Shown here one piece after another: positions 60,530 through 64,000 of a stretch of DNA of 64,000 nt. Each line of letters opens with the position of its first letter. The first letter of the stretch is position 1. The position numbers were made by a program, and so were the translations under genes. Source of the stretch: Serripes groenlandicus (Eukaryota > Mollusca > Bivalvia > Cardiida > Cardiidae); contig JASEVX010000008.1 of assembly GCA_031761405.1 (NCBI GenBank), positions 70,001,717 through 70,065,716 on the forward strand, in the 5' to 3' direction. The notes beneath the pieces are model-generated. The model was not told the DNA's origin, did no database searches, and worked only from the letters and a program-made list of their open reading frames with translations.

Positions 60530-61322
60530 TCCACTGCCATAAGGCAAAAATGTAATCACTATAGCCATATCATGCAAAACAGCCCCATTCCCTGGAAGCC
60601 ATGTTTTTCAACCAATCTACATGGCTTGAAGGAATCAGATAGGGTGTCACCCAATGAACATTTCTGCAACATAATTTGAAAATCTGTCATCAAGCTTTGA
60701 AAGGGAAGCTTCTTTAAGTTTTCACTATAGCCATATAGGCAAAACACCCTTACAGTCATGTTTTTGTACCACTCAGCACGTCTTGAATCTTAGTAAAGGG
60801 GACCTTAAGGAACATTTCTACCTTTTTTTTTGAAAATCTGTCACCCAGTTTTGGAGGAGAAGATTTTCAAAGTTTTAACTATAGCCATACAAGGCAAAAC
60901 AGCTTGAATGAATCTGATAGAGGGTCACCCAATGAACATTTCTACAATATAATTGAAAATCTGTCAAAATATTATCCGAGAAAACTTTCAGGGTTTTCAC
61001 TTTGGCCCCCCAGCGGCAATTTCTTTTGACCAATCAACATAGAGAGGAGAGAGGGTCAATCAAGGAACATTTCTTCAAAACTATTTGAAAATCTGTCATC
61101 AAGCTTTGAAGTAGAACATTTTTAAAAAAAAATTCTTTCGGTTACCATGGAAACCAGAATTTTGCCTGTATCCAAACATTTCGAAGAGGCCATTCAGAGG
61201 ATGACGTTTTATCCCATTTGGCGCAGTGGTTAAAGAGGAGAAGTACTTTTAAGACACAAGTTAACAGAACGGATACTTCACCATGACATTAGCTCTCCTT
61301 GCTTTCAGCCTGTTGAGCTTAA
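60530..61322 (-). mobile_element. HINE-like element related to the one at 1-197
   Basis: On the minus strand the head is TTAAGCTCAACAGGCTGAAA, folding back with AAGGAGAGC, followed by ATGTCATGGTGAAG. The core has about four diverged family-A-type units (GAAACATGGC-like and CTATAGTGAAAACTT). The 3' end is decayed at about 60,530. It is old: many substitutions and indels relative to A7/A8. Confidence 0.6.
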
Positions 61323-61744
61323 CACTAACCATCAACCTTTTGCAACCTTTCAACACGCTTTGTCTGATAAGTGGTGCAGCCTATTTATTTACAAAATATG
61401 CATACCCTTATGCAGATGTCTTTTTACTCCTCTGCAGCATATACCATTATAAATCATTGTGAAGAAATAAAATATTTTCCTCTTTAAGCAGACATCTCTT
61501 AATGTAACATTTCACACACAGATTATTAAACGGAGAGAAAAACCACATCAAAGGTCCTATATGTCACATTTATATGTAATGACAATTAATTATCTATAAT
61601 GCAAGTATTTTCATATCTATTTTCACATCCTAGCAAGAACCATTACTTTCCTTCTTTTCAAGAAATATAACTAGTATCTAAGGTTATTATAACATTTGAC
61701 CAATCATGAACTAGATTTGATGGACAAATATCTAGTGATTAGAT
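61323..61744. other. non-coding stretch without a recognisable gene
   Basis: AT-rich and unique-looking. It ends where the inverted satellite begins (CATAGTCTTATTTTGTAGCT). Confidence 0.4.
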
Positions 61745-63530
61745 ACATAGTCTTATTTTGTAGCTATGACATGCTGCTACATACCCATACCTAGTCTTAT
61801 GGGGTCACATTGTCTTGTTTTCAATCTATAGCCGGTTGTTTCGCTATGATTGACTATTTCACACCTTTTCGAAAGAACCGCTCCCATTGATAAAATATTA
61901 CTTTTATTCTTGATATGATAGAGCGCCATACATAGTCTTATTTTGTAGCTATGACATCCTGCTACATACCCAAACCTAGTATTATGGGGTCACATTGTCT
62001 TGTTTTCAATCTGTAGCCGGTTGTATCGCTATGATTGACTATTTCACACCTTTCCGAAAGAACCGCCCCCATTGATAAAATATTACTTTTATTCTTGATA
62101 TGATAGAGCGCCATACATAGTCTTATTTTGTAGCTATGACATTCTGCTACACACCCATACCTAGTCTTATGGGGTCACATTGTCTTGTTTTCAATCTGTA
62201 GCCGGTTGTTTCGCTATGAATGACTATTTCACACATTTTCCAAACAGACCGCTCCCATTGGTAAAATATTACTTTTATTCTTGATATGATAGAGAGCCAT
62301 AAATAGTCTTAGTTTGTAGCTATGACATTCTGCTACATACCCATACCTAGTCTTATTGGGTCACATTGTCTTGTTTTCAATCTGTAGTCTGTTGTTTCGC
62401 TATGAATGACTATTACACACATTTTCCAAACAAACCGCTCCCATTGGTAAGATATTACTTTATTCTTGATATGATAGAGAGCCATAAATAGTCTTATTTT
62501 GTAGCTATGACATCCTGCTACATACCCATACCTAGTCTTATGGGGTCACATTGTCTTGTTTTCAATCTGTAGCCGGTTGTTTCGCTATGAATGACTATTT
62601 CACACATTTTCGAAACAAACCGCTCCCATTGGTAAAATATTACTTTTATTCTTGATATGATAGAGCACCATACATAGTCTTATTTTGTAGCTATGACATT
62701 CTGCTACATACTTATACCTAGTCTTATGGGGTCACATTGTCTTGTTTTCAATCTGTAGCCGGTTGTTTCGCTAGGAATGACTATTTCACACATTTTCGAA
62801 ACAAACCGCTCCCATTTATAAAACATTACAAGATAGAGAGCCATACATAGTTTTATGTTGTAGCTATGACATTCTGCTACATACCCATACCTAGTCTTAT
62901 GGGGTCACATTGTTTTGTTTTCAATCTGTAGCCGGTTGTTTCGCTATGAATGATTATTTCACACATTTTCCACAGATACCGCTCCCAATGATAAAATATT
63001 ATTTTTATTCTTGATATGATAGAGAGCCATAAATAGTCTTATTTTGTAGCTATGACATCCTGCTACATACCCATGCCTAGTCTTATGTGGTCACATTGTC
63101 TTGTATTCAATCTGTAGCCGGTTGTTTCGCTATGAATGACTATTTCACACATTTTCCACAGGTACCGCTGCCATTAGGAAAAAAATATTTTTATTCTTGA
63201 TATGATAGAGCACCATACATAGTCTTATTTTGTAGCTTTGACATTCTGCTACATACTTATACCTAGTCTTATGGGGTCACATTGTCTTGTTTTCAATCTG
63301 TAGCCGGTTGTTTCGCTATGAATGACTATTTCACACATTTTCCAAACAAACCGCTCCCATTGGTAAAATATTGCTTTTATTCTTGATATGATAGAGCGCC
63401 ATAAATAGTCTTACTTTGTAGCTATGACATTCTGCTACATACCCATACCTAGTCTTATGGGGTCACATTGTCTTGTTTTCAATATGTAGCCGGTTGTTTC
63501 GCTATGAATGACTATTTCCCACACCATACT
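61745..63530 (-). repeat. ~185-bp satellite array, 10 units, inverted relative to 53,556-57,170
   Basis: GGTCACATTGTCTTGTTTTC recurs about 10 times from 61,801 to 63,458. Read on the minus strand each unit aligns along its length with the left array: CAATGTGACCCCATAAGACT, GGTATGGGTATGTAGCAGAA and GTGAAATAGTCATTCAT. It lacks poly-G tracts, having AATGGGAGCGGTTTGTTTGG at the equivalent place. Left and right arrays belong to one family but are clearly different subfamilies. Confidence 0.9.
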
Positions 63531-63574
63531 TTTCAAGCAACATAGACTATAAGCCCATGTTGGTGGAAAACGAA

Positions 63575-63703
63575 TGACGCGAGTCACATTGACATTTATC
63601 AAACTTGGGAATTTTTTTAGGATGAGCTGGAGTTCTCACTCACAACTCCTATATTGACAGCCCGCATCGCATCCGATTGAGCCACCGGAACTGGGCTCTC
63701 GTC
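63575..63703 (-). mobile_element. 5' part of a tRNA-derived SINE
   Basis: On the minus strand GGACGAGAGCCCAGTTCCGG is followed by TGGCTCAATCGG, which fits the A-box consensus TRGCNNARYNGG at every position. About 35 bases later GAGTGAGAACTCCAGC is a degenerate B box. The downstream body (AATTCCCAAGTTTGATAAAT) has no recognised family. Confidence 0.55.
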
Positions 63704-64000
63704 CAATGATCTACTAACTGAATATCAGGCGAAAAAGAGCAAACAATTACAGGACATTTATGAATAGACATAACTTGCAGGGTGCACTTTGACCTCGGAC
63801 ATACGGTTAATTGTATTAAGTATGCGTATGGTAGGAAAAAGCTCTATAGTCTTTTGAGTTCTGGTATTAATTTCAGAACATGAAATATGCAACTCATATT
63901 ATGCTCTGATAGCGTGAATGTGCTACTAGATCTGATAAGTTTGTTTAAAAAAGACATACTGCCATGTCTCACTTGTTAATTCTTTTATTTTTAATATTTG
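63704..64000. other. non-coding stretch to the window edge
   Basis: AT-rich, nothing recognised. Confidence 0.4.

Noticed and set aside
53556..63530. Simple DNA transposon with satellite arrays as its exact terminal inverted repeats
   Set aside because: As a firm annotation it fails: the outer ends of the two arrays lie at different phases of the unit, no target duplication is visible, and the arrays are diverged subfamilies. It is kept only as a hypothesis.

Overview
The window is eukaryotic, AT-rich and almost entirely repetitive. I read it as intergenic or heterochromatic DNA of a mollusc, most likely a bivalve. The basis is the abundance of repeat families I know from bivalve genomes: modules opening with TTTTAGCTCACCTGAGC, SINE-like pieces with a GAAAACGGCGTTAAA tail, and long blocks of 160-190 bp tandem units. 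I cannot name the species. There are no operons, ribosome binding sites, rRNA genes or canonical tRNA genes.

Layout. 1-13 kb: old nested transposon debris, including inverted-repeat-bounded segments, a hAT-like MITE, degenerate tandem blocks and a weak candidate for a spliced transcript. 13.6-18.6 kb: large non-autonomous elements with satellite cores, one precisely inserted in another. 18.6-28.3 kb: a 45-bp minisatellite interrupted by four satellite-bearing elements. 28.3-40.8 kb: more such elements, SINE pieces and TTAA-flanked foldback MITEs. 40.85-53.0 kb: a 12-kb satellite of about 57 units of roughly 207 bp, each separated from the next by a 25-bp-arm palindrome, with higher-order repeats of 828 and 830 bp. 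53.56-57.17 kb and 61.75-63.53 kb: two arrays of one ~187-bp satellite in opposite orientations. Between them lie a 229-bp array and the only convincing protein-coding exon, a DD34E integrase-fold transposase (59,018-59,926).

A common plan links most of the mobile DNA. At least six families with unrelated sequence share a 5' end that folds into a hairpin, then a GTCC/TGTC-rich stretch, a core of 150-190 bp tandem units, a short copy of the 5' end in inverted orientation, a 3' hairpin, and a terminus of CTCTTGTT or CTAGTT. They sit inside T runs without target duplication. This matches the plan of Helentron-type rolling-circle non-autonomous elements (HINEs; bivalve Pearl-like elements). No Rep/helicase gene is present, so any mobilisation would be in trans.

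The observations most worth follow-up are the palindrome-punctuated satellite, whose arms look better conserved than its unit bodies, and the DD34E transposase exon lying between inverted satellite arrays. All identities were judged by eye; no alignment or database search was run, and many element boundaries are approximate to a few bases.
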